A stretch of 64,000 nt of DNA from Telluria beijingensis (GCF_030770395.1 NZ_CP132480.1:4702870-4766869), one strand, 5' to 3'. Shown: positions 29,372 through 38,319, counted from the first letter of the stretch. The notes: generated by a model not told the origin, from the sequence alone. Numbers and translations are program-made.

Positions 29372-30321
29372 GGTTTTCCTTGTGATGTGGCCTGCGGCGA
29401 GGCTTGCTGCTTGAGTTTCAATTTGGCCTTGATCTGCGGCATGACCGCGGCGGCCGCCTGCTCGCCGGCCAGGATCGCGAGGTTGCGTCCGCCGAAGTCG
29501 CTCGAGCCCATATTGCCGAGCGCCGGCGTGACGACGATATCGGCATCCTTCAACTCGAAATGGTTCAGGCGCTGGCCCATGATGCTGAAGGTCTGCATCA
29601 GGACGTCGAGCGAGCTGGCCGTGGCCGCACCTTCGGTGGCGCTAGAGATATTGACCGCAATAATGAAATCGGCGCCCATCTCGCGCACAAAGCGCACCGG
29701 CACCGGCGCCACCAGGCCGCCGTCGACGTATTCCTTGTTGCCGATCTTGACCGGCTGGAACACGCTCGGCACGGCCGACGAGGCGCGCACCGCCATCCCG
29801 GTATTGCCGCGGTTGAACAGGATCGGCTGGCCGGTTTTCAAATCCGTGGCGACGGCGCCGAAGCGCAGTTTGAGCTTTTCCATCGGCACATTGCCGATTG
29901 CCTTGTTCACATAGTTTTGCAGCGCCTCGCCCTTGAGCAGGCCGCTCGATTTACTGAGCCACGGCATGGCCCAGTCCGAGATCGTGGCCTCGTCCATCGT
30001 CAAGGCCGTCTTTTGCAAGGCGAAGCCGTTCAGGCCCGAGGCATACAGCGAGCCGACCACCGAGCCGGCGCTGGTGCCGACCACGATTTCCGGATAGATG
30101 CCCTGGGCCTCGAGGGCCTTGATCACGCCGATATGGGCGAAGCCGCGCGCAGCGCCGCCGCCGAGGGCCAGGCCGATGCGGATTTTCTTGGGGGGAAGCG
30201 GCGCGGCGGCCGGAGCGGCGACCACTGGCGCGGTGGGGGCCGGCGCCTGGACCGGCGCGCTGCCGCAGGCAGCCAGCAGCAATGCGGCGCCGGCCGCGAG
30301 ATATGTACGACGAGAGAGCAT
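29368..30321 (-). CDS. patatin-like phospholipase, lipoprotein (RssA-like)
   Basis: 317 residues from the ATG of MLSRRTYLAAG. LLLAACGS gives a lipobox with Cys near residue 19, so it is probably membrane-anchored on the periplasmic side. The patatin domain begins near residue 47: oxyanion loop ALGGGAARGFAHIG, nucleophile Ser in IVVGTSAGSVVGSL near 84, and the catalytic Asp in EYVDGGLVAPVPVR near 200. It should hydrolyse phospholipid acyl esters. An Ala/Pro-rich linker joins anchor and enzyme. It overlaps the GlcG-type gene downstream by four bases. The substrate is not known. Confidence 0.9.
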   Translation of the reverse strand: MLSRRTYLAAGAALLLAACGSAPVQAPAPTAPVVAAPAAAPLPPKKIRIGLALGGGAARGFAHIGVIKALEAQGIYPEIVVGTSAGSVVGSLYASGLNGFALQKTALTMDEATISDWAMPWLSKSSGLLKGEALQNYVNKAIGNVPMEKLKLRFGAVATDLKTGQPILFNRGNTGMAVRASSAVPSVFQPVKIGNKEYVDGGLVAPVPVRFVREMGADFIIAVNISSATEGAATASSLDVLMQTFSIMGQRLNHFELKDADIVVTPALGNMGSSDFGGRNLAILAGEQAAAAVMPQIKAKLKLKQQASPQATSQGKP

Positions 30322-30414
30322 GGAATGTGCCGAAAAGAACAAGGCAGGGATTGTACCCCGGCTTGTTCCCCTCGACGCAAGATCGGCCTTGCGGGCCGAT
30401 CGGCCAGGCGGCGC

Positions 30415-32649
30415 TTACAGGCTGCCGCGCAGGCTCACCGACACATTGCGTGGATCGCCGTAGTACCAGGCCAGGCCGGTCGGACCGAACTTCTTGTAGT
30501 AGACCTTGTCAAACAGATTGTTGACGTTGGCCTGCACCGACAGCTTGTCCGTGAAGCGATAGGCGACCATCGCATTGGCGACGGTGTAGCCACCTTGGGT
30601 CGTGGTCAGGCCACCGCCGCGCACATACGAATCGCTCTGCGTGTTCACGCCACCGCCAACAGTCCAGCCCGGGCCGGAACGGTTGGGGCTGTAGCTGGTG
30701 AACAGGTTCAGCTCGTGTTTCGGATCGATGCTGCGCAGTGGCTGGCCGGTATTGGCGGCAGTATCCCGTACGAACTTGGTGCGGGTATTGGTGTAGCCGG
30801 CCATCAGCTGCCAGCCTGGCAAGATCTCGCCAGACACCTCGGCTTCCAGGCCTTCGCTGCGCTGCTTGCCGCCGGCGATGCGGCAATAGCCGGTCGGCGA
30901 GACTGGTGGGCAGGGGTTGGGAGAAGTAATATCGTCGATTGGGCGACCGACATTTTCAATCTGGAACAAGCCGGCCGATGCGTTGAGACGGCCGCCGAAG
31001 AACTCCCCTTTCAGGCCGATTTCGATGTCTTCGCCGGTAATCGGCTTGAGCACATTGCCGTCGCCCCCACGCGCGCTCTGCGGCAGGAAGATCTCGGTAT
31101 AGCTGGTGTAGGCGCTGATTTCGTTCGTCAGATCGTACACGAGGCCCAGGTACGGCGTGGCTTCGCGGGTCACCTTGAAGCCACTGCCATTGGCGCGGTT
31201 CTCGTTTTCGTACCAACTCAGGCGGGCGCCGACCAACAGGGCCAGCGGGTCGGCCAGCGAGAAGCGCGCCGTGGCGAACACGCCGTTATTGGTGTTGACC
31301 GACGGCGCCAGGCCGCCAGCTGGCATCGTCGTCACCTCGCGCTCCGGATAGGTCGAGTAGGGATCGAAGGTGCGAATATCGATGGTTTGCTTGAACAGGC
31401 TGCCCGCGCCATAGGTGCCGACCGTCCGGTTGTAGACGCGCTCGGCGCCGACCACGAGCGTGTGCTTGCGTCCGAACAGGGAGAACGGGCCGTCGGCGAC
31501 GATGCTATACGCCTGCTGGCGGACATCGTCGCCGGTGTACTGCGACGTCGTCATATCCATCAGATAGGGGTTGGTGGTGCTGGTGCGCGTGATGTACGAC
31601 TGCTTGAAGCCATTGGTCTTGAGGCGCATGCCGAGGTAACCGGCATTCGCACGCACGTTCCAGCCATTGTCGAAGCGGTGCTCGATGCCGATTTGCGCCT
31701 GGTCGTTATAACGGTTCCAGCGGTTCCAGCTGGCGCCCAGGAAGGTATCGATCGGCATGTTCAGCGACGAACCGTCGAAATTGCCCGGGATGCCGCCCCA
31801 GGCGCCGGTGGCGTCGAGATCGCTGTGCTGCAGCCAGGCGGTGACAGTGGTGCGCGGCGTCAGGTCGGCCTGGACCACGCCGTACAGCACTTCGCGGTCT
31901 TCTTCGCGCCCATTCTGGAACAGGTCTTTCTTGTCCTTGACCGCCACCACCCGGCCACGCATCGAGCCGCTCGCATTGAGCGGTGTCGACACGTCCACCT
32001 CGACGCGGCGGCGATCCCAGGAGCCAGCCGTCAGGCCGCCCGAGGCCTGGAACGCGCGGGTCGGCAACTTGCGCACCATGTTCACGGTGGCCGATGGATT
32101 GCCCGAACCGCGCAGCATGCCTGCGGCGCCGCGCAGCAGTTCGACCCGATCCAGGATGGCCGTGTCGGGCTGGATGAAGGCCGAGCCGGACTGGTTGTAG
32201 TTCAGGCCGTCGATCTGCTTCGAGTCGATGGCGAAGCCACGCGAGTTGTAGCTGATGCGTTCGCTGTCGGTGTATTCGACCGTGATGCCGGCGGTGTTGT
32301 TGAGCACGTCGGTCAGGTCGAGCATATTGCGCTCTTCCATGTATTGGCGGGTGATGACGGTGACCGGTTGCGGCGTGTCGCGGATGTCCATTTCGCCCTT
32401 GAACAGGGTCGAGGAACGGGTGGTGAAGGACCCGGTTTTCTCGGTGGTGGCGTCGTGCTTGCCGGTGATGTTCACGGTCGGTATCGCTTCCACCGCCACT
32501 TCGTCCGGCGCTTCCGGGGCGGCGGGCGCGGCAGCCATCGCGGCCAGCGGCGACAGCAGGGCGGCGCTTGCGCACAGTGCATTGGCCTGGCGCACGAGGC
32601 GGGCGACGGGCGTTGGGCTCGATACAACGGATGGCACTGGGCGCAACAT
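30415..32649 (-). CDS. TonB-dependent siderophore receptor
   Basis: 744 residues from the ATG at 32649, which has AAGGAG at proper distance. A signal peptide ends near residue 38 (ASAALLSPLAAMAAAP). The plug domain covers roughly 75-185 (IRDTPQPVTVITRQYMEERN, DRVELLRGAAGMLRGSGNPS), and the rest is a 22-strand outer-membrane barrel ending in GDPRNVSVSLRGSL. The wording NPSATVNMVRK is typical of FhuE/FpvA-type receptors for hydroxamate or mixed siderophores. A Fur box lies just upstream, so expression should rise when iron is scarce. It is divergent from an operon of iron-uptake membrane proteins and probably works with it. Confidence 0.94.
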   Translation of the reverse strand: MLRPVPSVVSSPTPVARLVRQANALCASAALLSPLAAMAAAPAAPEAPDEVAVEAIPTVNITGKHDATTEKTGSFTTRSSTLFKGEMDIRDTPQPVTVITRQYMEERNMLDLTDVLNNTAGITVEYTDSERISYNSRGFAIDSKQIDGLNYNQSGSAFIQPDTAILDRVELLRGAAGMLRGSGNPSATVNMVRKLPTRAFQASGGLTAGSWDRRRVEVDVSTPLNASGSMRGRVVAVKDKKDLFQNGREEDREVLYGVVQADLTPRTTVTAWLQHSDLDATGAWGGIPGNFDGSSLNMPIDTFLGASWNRWNRYNDQAQIGIEHRFDNGWNVRANAGYLGMRLKTNGFKQSYITRTSTTNPYLMDMTTSQYTGDDVRQQAYSIVADGPFSLFGRKHTLVVGAERVYNRTVGTYGAGSLFKQTIDIRTFDPYSTYPEREVTTMPAGGLAPSVNTNNGVFATARFSLADPLALLVGARLSWYENENRANGSGFKVTREATPYLGLVYDLTNEISAYTSYTEIFLPQSARGGDGNVLKPITGEDIEIGLKGEFFGGRLNASAGLFQIENVGRPIDDITSPNPCPPVSPTGYCRIAGGKQRSEGLEAEVSGEILPGWQLMAGYTNTRTKFVRDTAANTGQPLRSIDPKHELNLFTSYSPNRSGPGWTVGGGVNTQSDSYVRGGGLTTTQGGYTVANAMVAYRFTDKLSVQANVNNLFDKVYYKKFGPTGLAWYYGDPRNVSVSLRGSL

Positions 32650-32673
32650 GACTACTCCTTGAAATTGTTTTGA

Positions 32674-32694
32674 AATGAGAATGATTCGCATTAT
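32674..32694. promoter_or_regulatory. Fur box upstream of the siderophore receptor
   Basis: AATGAGAATGATTCGCATTA followed by T matches the Fur 19-bp consensus (GATAATGAT-A-ATCATTATC) as an imperfect inverted repeat around ATTCG. It lies 25 bases before the receptor start. It is also 125 bases from the divergent DUF4198 gene and might repress both. Confidence 0.75.
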
Positions 32695-32818
32695 AATTCT
32701 TGTTCAAGAGTTGATGCAATGCACATATTCGGTCCTTCCGCCAAAAGAGACATTCCTTGTTCCGCACATAGGCAAGCATCATCCAACTGAATAATCCCTA
32801 TAAGAGAGAATAAAGACC

Positions 32819-33544
32819 ATGAAGAACCTGCTGCTCGCCTCCCTCGTCGCCACTGCTGCGTTTGCGCCAAGCGCCCAGGCCCACCACGTCTGGCTGGAGC
32901 AGGACGGCAAGACGGTCAAGCTGCAGTTCGGCGAATTCGGCCTGAACCAGCGCGAGACCACGCCCGGCCTGCTGGACAAGTTCGTCGCGCCGAGCGCCAC
33001 CCTGCTCCAGGCCAAGGGCGAGACCGCGCTCAAGCTGGAAAAAACCGCCAAGGGCTATGTGGTCAGCGGCGCCCAGTTGGCGGCCGGCGATGCGATCGTG
33101 GCCGAGGACAATGCCTATCCGGGCTGGGAAACGACGCGCGACGGCAAGACCAGCCAGCACATCTGGATCCCGGCCGCGCGCCTGGCCACCAGCTTCGCGG
33201 CCCAGCAGCCGAAGCTGGCGCTGGACATCGTCCCGACCGGCACGGCCGGCGAATTCAAGGTGTTCTACAAAGGCCAGCCGCTGCCGAAGGCCAAGGTGGC
33301 GATCACGGTGCCGAGCGGCTGGTCGAAGGAAGCGATGGCCGATGCCAACGGCGCGGTGAAGTTCGACCTGCCGTGGAAGGGCACCTATGTGCTGGAGACC
33401 GCGCATCTAGATAAGACCGGCGGCGAGCGCGCCGGCGTACAGTACGCCAGCGCCAGCCACACCTCGTCGCTGACCGTGGTGCAGCCGAAGGGAATCGCGG
33501 CGCTGGCCGCGGCCCCTGTGCTGGCGCCGGGCGCCGAGCACTGA
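32819..33544 (+). CDS. DUF4198 periplasmic protein of the iron/metal-uptake locus
   Basis: 241 residues with a clear Sec signal peptide (MKNLLLASLVATAAFAPSAQ, cleavage before AHHVWLEQ). The mature start HHVWLEQDGKTVKLQFGEFG is the hallmark of DUF4198 proteins, which have paired beta-sandwich domains and occur in metal-uptake loci. The His pair at the mature N-terminus may bind metal. AAGAGAGAATAAAGACC precedes the ATG. It is the first gene of a plus-strand operon with DUF3649, PepSY and DUF3325 genes, divergent from a Fur-controlled receptor. A part in iron acquisition across the periplasm is inferred from this context. Confidence 0.87.
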   Translation: MKNLLLASLVATAAFAPSAQAHHVWLEQDGKTVKLQFGEFGLNQRETTPGLLDKFVAPSATLLQAKGETALKLEKTAKGYVVSGAQLAAGDAIVAEDNAYPGWETTRDGKTSQHIWIPAARLATSFAAQQPKLALDIVPTGTAGEFKVFYKGQPLPKAKVAITVPSGWSKEAMADANGAVKFDLPWKGTYVLETAHLDKTGGERAGVQYASASHTSSLTVVQPKGIAALAAAPVLAPGAEH

Positions 33545-33576
33545 TCCCGGTCCGTCACTAGAAAGGCCTGAGTCCC

Positions 33577-33867
33577 ATGACTACCCTCACCTGGCGCTAC
33601 CGCGGCGGCGTGGCCGCGCGCACGGTCGCGGCCATCGGCGGCGGCTATGTGCTGACCTCGATCGCCAGCGCCCTCATCGCCATCGCACTGCCGCTGCCGC
33701 GCGCGGACGCGGTCAGCATCGCCACCCTGCTCTCCTTCGTCGTCTACACCTGCGTGATCCTGTGGGTGTTCGCGACCGGCAGCGCGCTGCGCGCCTGGAT
33801 CGGCGTGGTCGCTTCCAGTGCGGTGCTGGGCGCCTTGTTGTGGTGGATCGTCGGGAGGACGGCATGA
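33577..33867 (+). CDS. DUF3649 small membrane protein of the iron-uptake locus
   Basis: 96 residues with three hydrophobic segments (about residues 15-38, 48-66 and 72-92). RYRGGVAARTVAAIGGGYVL at the N-terminus is typical of DUF3649, which is regularly found between TonB receptor and PepSY genes in iron-uptake loci. Its role is not known. It begins 32 bases after the preceding stop and overlaps the PepSY gene by four bases (ATGA). Confidence 0.85.
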   Translation: MTTLTWRYRGGVAARTVAAIGGGYVLTSIASALIAIALPLPRADAVSIATLLSFVVYTCVILWVFATGSALRAWIGVVASSAVLGALLWWIVGRTA

Positions 33868-35495
33868 AAGAAGGCTTGCGCCAATCGATGGCCTGGGTGC
33901 ACACCTGGTCGGGCCTGCTGGTGTGCTGGTTGCTGCTGCTGGTGTTCATGGGCGGCACCGCGGCTTATTACAAGCACGAGATCACATTCTGGATGAAGCC
34001 CGAGCTGCACAAGGCGGCCGATGCGCCGTCGCGGGTCGCGCCGTCCGAATCGGCGACGCTGGCGGTGCGCGAGCTGCAGCAGCGCGCACCAACGGCCAAC
34101 GCCTGGTTCCTCGACCTGCCGCACGAGCGCAATCCGCTGATCTACGCCAGCTGGACTAATCCGCCCAAGAAAGGCATGACCCGCGAAGAGCGGCGCGCCG
34201 CCTTCCGCACCCAGAACTTCACGCTCGATCCGATGACCGGCGAGAAGACCGCCGCGCCGCGCGACACCCGCGGCGGCGAGTTCCTGTACCGGCTGCACTT
34301 CGACCTGTACTATATGTCCGCCATCTGGGGACGCTGGATCGTCGGCGTCGCCGCCATGTTCATGCTGGTGGCGATCGTCAGCGGCGTGATCACCCATAAG
34401 CGCATCTTCAAGGACTTCTTCACCTTCCGCCCCAAGAAGGGCCAGCGCTCGTGGCTCGATGCGCACAATGCCACCGCGGTGCTGGCGCTGCCGTTCCACC
34501 TGATGATCACGTATACCGGCATCGTGACGCTGATGTTCATGTACATGCCGGCGCCGACCAAGGCGCTGTACGGGACCGAGCAGAACACCATGTTCTCGGA
34601 AGTGTTTCCGAATGCCGAGCGGGTCAAGCCGGCGAAGGAATTCGCGCCGCTGGCCGACATCGCGCCGATGCTGCTGCAGGCCGAGCGTGCCTGGGGCCAG
34701 GCGCCGAGCCGGGTGGTGGTCACCAATCCGAACGACGCCAACGCCCGGGTGGAGCTGCATCGTCCGACCGGCCAGCAGTTGTCGAATATCGAGCCGACGA
34801 TGACCTTCGACGGCGCCAGCGGTGCGCAGTTGTCCGGCGCCAAGCCGCTCAGCACCAGCCTGGACGCGCGCGCCGCGATCTACGGCCTGCACGTGGCCCA
34901 TTTCGCCGATCCGCTGCTGCGCGCCCTGTTCTTCGTGTGCGGCCTGGCCGGCACCGCGATGGTCGCCACCGGCGCCCTGCTGTGGGGCGTGAAGGAACGC
35001 CAGAAGTACGCCAAGGTGGTGGCGAGAGGCGGCCGCGTGGGCTTCGGGGTGCGCCTGGTGGACGCGCTGAACATCGGCGCCATCGCCGGCCTGCCGATCG
35101 CCTTCGCCGCCTACTTCTGGGCCAACCGCCTGCTGCCGGTGGAGATGGCCAGCCGCACCAATGCCGAGGCTAACTGGTTCTTCATCGCCTGGGGCCTGGC
35201 CGCGCTGCTGGCCCAGGTCCGCCCGACGCGCATGATGTGGCGCATCCAGCTGACCGTGGGCGCCGTGATGCTGGCCGGGATCCCTGTGCTGAACGCCTTC
35301 ACCACCGACACGCACCTGGGCGTGACGCTGTTCGGCGGCCCCGGCCTGCGTCCGGTGGCTGCCTTCGACCTGGTCGTGCTGGCCCTGGGCCTGCTGCTCG
35401 GCTGGGCCGCCTGGTGGCTGGGCCGCAAGGCGAAAAAACAGGCCGCCGCCAAGCAGCCGGCGACCACGCAATCCACCCCGCTGGAGGCCGCATGA
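33864..35495 (+). CDS. PepSY-associated transmembrane protein (PiuB-like)
   Basis: 543 residues from the ATG overlapping the preceding stop. Four or more membrane helices: SGLLVCWLLLLVFMGGTAAY near residue 16, WIVGVAAMFMLVAIVSGVIT near 160, ALPFHLMITYTGIVTLMFMY near 207 and several near the C-terminus. The periplasmic regions carry PepSY-like sequence. RLHFDLYYM and SWLDAHNATAVLALPFHL contain the conserved His residues that may hold heme. PiuB-type proteins are proposed to reduce ferric siderophores at the inner membrane after uptake. The gene is flanked by DUF3649 and DUF3325, the usual partners. Confidence 0.9.
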   Translation: MKEGLRQSMAWVHTWSGLLVCWLLLLVFMGGTAAYYKHEITFWMKPELHKAADAPSRVAPSESATLAVRELQQRAPTANAWFLDLPHERNPLIYASWTNPPKKGMTREERRAAFRTQNFTLDPMTGEKTAAPRDTRGGEFLYRLHFDLYYMSAIWGRWIVGVAAMFMLVAIVSGVITHKRIFKDFFTFRPKKGQRSWLDAHNATAVLALPFHLMITYTGIVTLMFMYMPAPTKALYGTEQNTMFSEVFPNAERVKPAKEFAPLADIAPMLLQAERAWGQAPSRVVVTNPNDANARVELHRPTGQQLSNIEPTMTFDGASGAQLSGAKPLSTSLDARAAIYGLHVAHFADPLLRALFFVCGLAGTAMVATGALLWGVKERQKYAKVVARGGRVGFGVRLVDALNIGAIAGLPIAFAAYFWANRLLPVEMASRTNAEANWFFIAWGLAALLAQVRPTRMMWRIQLTVGAVMLAGIPVLNAFTTDTHLGVTLFGGPGLRPVAAFDLVVLALGLLLGWAAWWLGRKAKKQAAAKQPATTQSTPLEAA

Positions 35496-35842
35496 GCATC
35501 CTGATCCTGAGCGGCGCCGCCCTCGCCTTCAGCGGCTTCGCCGCAACGAGCATCACGATGGACCGCCACTACGCCGACATCCACGGCCGCGGCGCCGAGC
35601 CGACCCCCACCACCCGCCTGCGCCTGCGCACGTTGGGCTGGATCGGCCTGGCGCTGTCGTTCATGGCCTGCATCGGCGCCAGCGGCTGGCACATCGGCCC
35701 GGTGCTGTGGTGCGGCATCCTGTCGCTCGCCGCCTGGAGCGTCACCCTGCTCCTCCAATACCACCCGCGCAAGGTCCTGCAAGGCGCCTGGATCGGCCTC
35801 CCCGCCGCCCTCCTGGCCACAATCCTCCTCCTACTGCGCTAA
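35492..35842 (+). CDS. DUF3325 membrane protein
   Basis: 116 residues with three to four hydrophobic segments. FAATSITMDRHYADIHGR near residue 18 is characteristic of DUF3325, a family that follows PepSY genes in iron-uptake loci. No function is established. Its ATG overlaps the preceding stop (ATGA), and it closes the plus-strand operon. Its stop codon is directly followed by the first unit of an inverted-repeat array. Confidence 0.85.
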   Translation: MSILILSGAALAFSGFAATSITMDRHYADIHGRGAEPTPTTRLRLRTLGWIGLALSFMACIGASGWHIGPVLWCGILSLAAWSVTLLLQYHPRKVLQGAWIGLPAALLATILLLLR

Positions 35843-35949
35843 GCCCCAACAATGAGGGTCAGAGTAAAATTGTTGAGCAATTTCCCATCTTCGCTCACCA
35901 ATCTTCTCTGACCTCAACTGCCCAGCCGCACCTTTCCGAAAAGACAATT

Positions 35950-36010
35950 AGGGTCAGAGTCGAATTGTTTGACAACTTTTAAAGTTGCTCGATAATTCGA
36001 CTCTGACCCT
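35950..36010. repeat. complete palindromic element A1
   Basis: 61 bases: AGGGTCAGAGTCGAATTGTT is followed by TGACAACTTT, then TAAAGTTGCTCGATAATTCG and ACTCTGACCCT. The outer 16 bases of each arm pair perfectly. The centre AACTTTTAAAGTT also folds. As RNA it would form one long hairpin in either direction. Confidence 0.88.
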
Positions 36011-36138
36011 CATGCGTTTTGCAACGAAAACGGATGGATCAATTGTTTCCGTGTACGAGTTAGTGGCCTTTCTTTCCCCGTAACATCCCCATTGCCCAAT
36101 CAATATCCGTGCAGCCCAAAAAGCCCGCATCTACGGCT

Positions 36139-36200
36139 AGGGTCAGAGTCGAATTGTTGGGCAATTCCTCAAAGTTGCCAAACAATTCGACCCTGACCCT
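36139..36200. repeat. complete palindromic element A2
   Basis: 62 bases with the same left arm (AGGGTCAGAGTCGAATTGTT) and a right arm ending TTCGACCCTGACCCT, one base changed from the usual ACTCTGACCCT. The middle reads GGGCAATTCCTCAAAGTTGC, the same as in element F of the second array at 48077. Confidence 0.85.
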
Positions 36201-36319
36201 AATTATCTTATAAGCAAGTTTTAATGAGACTAGGGACTTGGAGGTAGAGCACCTCGGTAAGTCACAAAGTTGTCAAAGAATTCGACTCTGACCCTCATTG
36301 TTGGGCTATTGCTTGCGGG

Positions 36320-37612
36320 TTAGGCGGGCAAGGAGGTGTTGGGGAGTGAGGCGGAGAAAGCGCTGCCCTTGCCTGGCTGGGAGGTGATCGTCAGCTTGCC
36401 GCCGTGGCGCAGCAGGACGTGCTTGACGATCGCCAGGCCGAGGCCGGTACCTTGCGTTTCGCGCGAGCGGCTCTTGTCGACGCGGTAGAAACGCTCGGTC
36501 AGGCGCGGGATGTGCTCGGGGTCGATGCCGATGCCGCAGTCCGTCACCGCGAAACTCAGGGCGTCCGCGTTACGGGTCCAGGCCAGGCGGATCGTGCCGC
36601 CGTTCGGCGAGTAGCGCACCGCGTTCGAGGCCAGGTTGGCGAAGGCGCTGCGCAGTTCTTCCATGCTGCCCATGATGTCGGGGCCGTCGATCGACACCTC
36701 GATCTGGTGGCGGCCACCGGATAGCGCGCGCGCCTCGGCCGCGATCGAGTCGATCAGGCTGTGGACGTCCACCCGCTCGCGCTTCAACGGATATTCGTCG
36801 GACTCCAGCCGCGACAAGGTCAGCATGTCCTGGATCAGGCGCTGCATGCGGTGCGCCTGCTCCGTCATCAGCGTCAGGTGCGACATGCGGGTCGTGACAT
36901 CGATGCCGGGGTCGGACATTGCGATTTCCAGGAAGCCCACGATCACGGTCAAGGGCGTGCGCAATTCGTGCGAGGCGTTGGCGATGAAGTCGCGCCGCAT
37001 CGCTTCGATCCGCTCGGTATCCGTCGCGTCGTGCGTCACCAGGATCTGGCGCCGGTTCTCGAACGGGATGATGCGGCATTCCAGCTTGCGGCCGCGGAAC
37101 GACAGGGTCAGCGGCTGCTCGTAGCGGCCCAGGATGATGTAGTCGATGAAGTCCGGATGGCGCACCAGGTTCGTCACGCGCAGGCCCTTGTCGCGCTCCA
37201 TCGTCAGGCCCAGGTGGCGTTCGGCCGCCGGATTGCACCACTCCAGGAACAGCACGTCGTCCATGATGGCGACACCTTCCGGCAGCAGGTGCATCGCCTG
37301 GCGGAAGCGCGCCAGCCATTCGGTCAGTTCGGCCTGGTGCCGTTCGTCGTCGCGCCGCAGGCGGTACAGGCGGGCGAAGGCGTCGGTCCAGGCGCCCCAG
37401 CCGTCCGGCAGGCGCGTGCTGTGCGGCTCGTCCAGCCACTCGCCCAGCTTGTGCAGGTACGACAGTTGGGTGAACACCGCCACCGCCATGCCGGCCAGCG
37501 CCAGCGACAGCCCGGCCACCGCACCGAACCACCACCATACCGCGCCGGCCGCGGCGAACAACAGGCCCGTGCGCAGCAGCGCCGGCACCCAGAACAGCAG
37601 CTTGGGATTCAT
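36320..37612 (-). CDS. phoR: phosphate regulon sensor histidine kinase
   Basis: 430 residues from the ATG at 37612 with GAAGGA five bases upstream; a GTG 15 bases earlier is possible. One or two N-terminal membrane helices (about 10-50), a PAS domain (about 105-195), then the kinase: H-box ANASHELRTPLTVIVGF near residue 212, N-box NLASNAVRYSPNGG near 320, G1 DCGIGIDPEHI and G2 GTGLGLAIV near 395. PhoR phosphorylates PhoB when PstSCAB-PhoU reports low phosphate. It begins 18 bases after phoB and ends the Pho operon. Its stop faces the repeat array shared with the iron-uptake operon. Confidence 0.95.
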   Translation of the reverse strand: MNPKLLFWVPALLRTGLLFAAAGAVWWWFGAVAGLSLALAGMAVAVFTQLSYLHKLGEWLDEPHSTRLPDGWGAWTDAFARLYRLRRDDERHQAELTEWLARFRQAMHLLPEGVAIMDDVLFLEWCNPAAERHLGLTMERDKGLRVTNLVRHPDFIDYIILGRYEQPLTLSFRGRKLECRIIPFENRRQILVTHDATDTERIEAMRRDFIANASHELRTPLTVIVGFLEIAMSDPGIDVTTRMSHLTLMTEQAHRMQRLIQDMLTLSRLESDEYPLKRERVDVHSLIDSIAAEARALSGGRHQIEVSIDGPDIMGSMEELRSAFANLASNAVRYSPNGGTIRLAWTRNADALSFAVTDCGIGIDPEHIPRLTERFYRVDKSRSRETQGTGLGLAIVKHVLLRHGGKLTITSQPGKGSAFSASLPNTSLPA

Positions 37613-37630
37613 CGCGTCCTTCGCCACCGC

Positions 37631-38317
37631 TTATTTCTCGGACAGCATGTAGCCGACGCTGCGCACGGTCCGGATCAAGCCGTCCGCCGACTTGAGCGCC
37701 TTGCGCAGGCGCAGCACGTGCACGTCGACCGTGCGCTCCTCGATCACGGCATGATCGCCCCACACTTTATCCAGCAGCTGGGCGCGCGAGAACACGCGCT
37801 CGCGGTGCGCCATCAGGTACTTGAGCAGCTTGTATTCGGCATTGCCGATGTCGATCTGCTGGTTCTCGACCGTCACGGTGCAGCTGTTCGGATCGAGCGT
37901 CACGGTGCCGGCGCGCAGCGGCGCCTCGGCCAGGTGCGGCGATTTGCGGCGCAGCAGCGCGCGCGAACGGGCCAGCAGCTCGCGCGGCGAGAACGGCTTG
38001 GTGATGTAGTCGTCGGCGCCGTTGTTCAGGCCCGCCAGCTTGTCTTCCTCCATGCTTTTTGCCGTCAGCATGATGACCGGCAGGTCCTGGAAGTCGCGGT
38101 CCGCGCGCAGGCGCGACAGCAGGCGCAGGCCGCTCTGGTCGGGCAGCATCCAGTCCAGCAGCAGCAGGTCGGGCTTGCCCCGGCTGATGCTTTCCCAGGC
38201 GCCGGCCGTGGTGTCGGCGGTGCGGATGTCCCACCCCGCCTCGCGCAGCGAATACGTCACCAGCTCGACGATCGCGGGTTCGTCTTCGACCACCAGGACC
38301 GAGGTATTGTCCGCCAT
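37631..38317 (-). CDS. phoB: phosphate regulon response regulator
   Basis: 228 residues from the ATG of MADNTSVLVVEDEP; the open frame continues upstream through the end of phoU. The receiver domain has the acidic pocket VEDEP, the phosphorylated Asp in LLLLDWMLPDQSG near residue 54, and Lys in IMLTAKS near 105. The C-terminal winged helix (about 130-228) includes RTVDVHVLRLRKAL and the ending TVRSVGYMLSEK, typical of OmpR/PhoB DNA-binding domains. Once phosphorylated by PhoR it binds Pho boxes such as the pair upstream of pstS. The start lies two bases after the phoU stop. Confidence 0.97.
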   Translation of the reverse strand: MADNTSVLVVEDEPAIVELVTYSLREAGWDIRTADTTAGAWESISRGKPDLLLLDWMLPDQSGLRLLSRLRADRDFQDLPVIMLTAKSMEEDKLAGLNNGADDYITKPFSPRELLARSRALLRRKSPHLAEAPLRAGTVTLDPNSCTVTVENQQIDIGNAEYKLLKYLMAHRERVFSRAQLLDKVWGDHAVIEERTVDVHVLRLRKALKSADGLIRTVRSVGYMLSEK

Positions 38318-38319
38318 CG

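Larger units (their letters stand above)
35843..36319. repeat. inverted-repeat array A between convergent genes
   Basis: This 477-base stretch has no gene. It is framed by 21-base perfect inverted arms, 35845-35865 (CCCAACAATGAGGGTCAGAG plus T) and 36285-36305. Inside are two complete palindromic elements and half elements sharing the arm AGGGTCAGAGTCGAATTGTT. The left edge begins in the base after the DUF3325 stop and the right edge ends 14 bases before the phoR stop. AT content is higher than in the flanking genes. No transposase frame is present. Confidence 0.85.

Noticed and set aside
29404..32673. 1089-residue plus-strand frame opposite the patatin and receptor genes
   Set aside because: It is antisense to clearly recognisable proteins, rich in Gly, Ala, Arg and His, and shows no domain; it is a by-product of high GC.
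35843..36319. Insertion sequence or MITE with lost transposase
   Set aside because: Arms are present, but I see no transposase fragment and no clear target-site duplication; a REP-like intergenic element fits better. A MITE origin is not excluded.
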